DNA of 13,056 nt from an uncultured Georgenia sp. Lineage in GTDB: Bacteria > Actinomycetota > Actinomycetes > Actinomycetales > Actinomycetaceae. The stretch covers positions 1 through 13,056 of the forward strand of contig NZ_CALGNQ010000051.1 in assembly GCF_937958535.1 (NCBI RefSeq), in the 5' to 3' direction. Below are positions 12,816 through 13,056 of this stretch, piece after piece; the first letter of the stretch is position 1, and every line of letters starts with the position of its first letter. The translations under genes were made by a program, and so were the position numbers. The notes beneath the pieces are model-generated. The model made no database searches. It was not told the origin of the DNA and saw only the letters and a program-made list of their open reading frames with translations.

Positions 12816-13032
12816 CAGCTGCCGGTAGGAAGTGAGCGCTCGCTGAGAAGTGAGCGCTCGGTGGGAAAGTGAGCGCTCGCTGAGAAGTGAGCGCTCGGCG
12901 AGAAGTGAGCTGCCGGCGAGAAGTGAGCTCTCGGTGGGAAACGAGCTGCCGGCGAGAAGTGAGCTCTCGGTGGGAAACGAGCTGCCGGTGGCAAGTGAGC
13001 GCTCGGTGGGACGTGGGCTCTCGGTGGGGGCG
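12816..13032. repeat. 18-bp tandem repeat array (12 units) downstream of purB
   Basis: Twelve contiguous units with consensus GAGCGCTCGGTGGGAAGT and no spacers. All units are 18 bp except unit 3 (12852-12870), which is 19 bp. Each unit begins with a box that varies between three forms: GAGCGCTC (a perfect palindrome; units 2-5 and 11), GAGCTCTC (units 7 and 9; unit 12 has GGGCTCTC) and GAGCTGCC (units 6, 8 and 10; unit 1 has CAGCTGCC). Units 6-7 and 8-9 form an exact 36-bp duplication (12907-12942 and 12943-12978), showing recent unequal exchange. The 19-bp unit breaks any repeated reading frame, so it is not a protein-coding repeat. The array ends near the window edge. Possible roles: protein-binding iterons, structured RNA, or neutral minisatellite. 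Confidence 0.85.
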
Positions 13033-13056
13033 CCGGGCGGGTGGTCTGCGGGGACG

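Noticed and set aside
12668..12994. Minus-strand frame with hexapeptide repeats (FSPAAH-like) across the 18-bp array
   Set aside because: The repeat is a by-product of 18 bp being six codons. The 19-bp unit shifts the frame, the ORF overlaps purB antisense, and no ribosome site was seen.
12816..13032. CRISPR array
   Set aside because: Units are contiguous at 18 bp with no unique spacers, and no cas genes are near.

Overview
The window is very GC-rich, with coding frames ending almost always in G or C, many GTG starts and purine-rich Shine-Dalgarno sites. The gene set includes a heterodimeric-E1 2-oxoacid dehydrogenase, an aromatic aminotransferase of the mycobacterial Pat type, an ECF41/SigJ-like sigma factor and a PurB of the E. 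coli type. Together these point to an actinobacterium, most likely of the order Micrococcales. The placement rests on gene content and composition only. I see no phage, transposon, plasmid, tRNA or rRNA. The window looks like compact chromosomal DNA with ten complete genes and one partial gene, plus several structured intergenic regions.

Layout. 1-336 (+) is the 3' end of an S9-family peptidase. A strong inverted repeat at 346-381 lies between it and the convergent operon. 545-4265 (-) is a three-gene 2-oxoacid dehydrogenase operon in the order E1alpha, E1beta, E2, with translationally coupled junctions and no E3 gene. Its 217-bp upstream region is full of dyads built from a TACG-like half-site. 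4483-4854 (-) is a small carboxymuconolactone-decarboxylase-family gene with its own TTGACA-type promoter and a leader carrying direct repeats. 5002-6096 (-) is Pat, divergent from a small four-helix membrane protein at 6148-6519 (+).

6521-8334 (-) is a two-gene unit. It pairs a WXG100-like small helical protein with a lipase-like alpha/beta hydrolase that has a helical N-terminal domain and overlaps the small gene by GTGA. This is the best candidate here for an undescribed secreted-effector pair. 8501-9001 (+) is a low-molecular-weight tyrosine phosphatase. It overlaps the end of a convergent FAD/NAD(P) oxidoreductase gene (8985-10157, -). Upstream of that gene, on the same strand, is an ECF41 sigma factor (10242-11171).

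Both the sigma gene and the oxidoreductase gene are preceded by the same 27-bp element (21 of 27 positions identical). Each copy contains TGTCAC at the -35 side and TGTC 17 bp later, which fits an ECF41 autoregulated regulon. 11272-12780 (+) is purB, and after it the window ends in a 12-unit, 18-bp tandem array (12816-13032).

The genes fall into functional blocks: keto-acid catabolism (bkd operon), amino-acid metabolism (pat), purine synthesis (purB), a sigma factor with its probable target oxidoreductase, and the hydrolase/WXG100-like pair. I found no single large novel operon. The items most worth follow-up are the ECF41 element pair, the WXG100-like/hydrolase pair, the TACG operator cluster and the 18-bp array.
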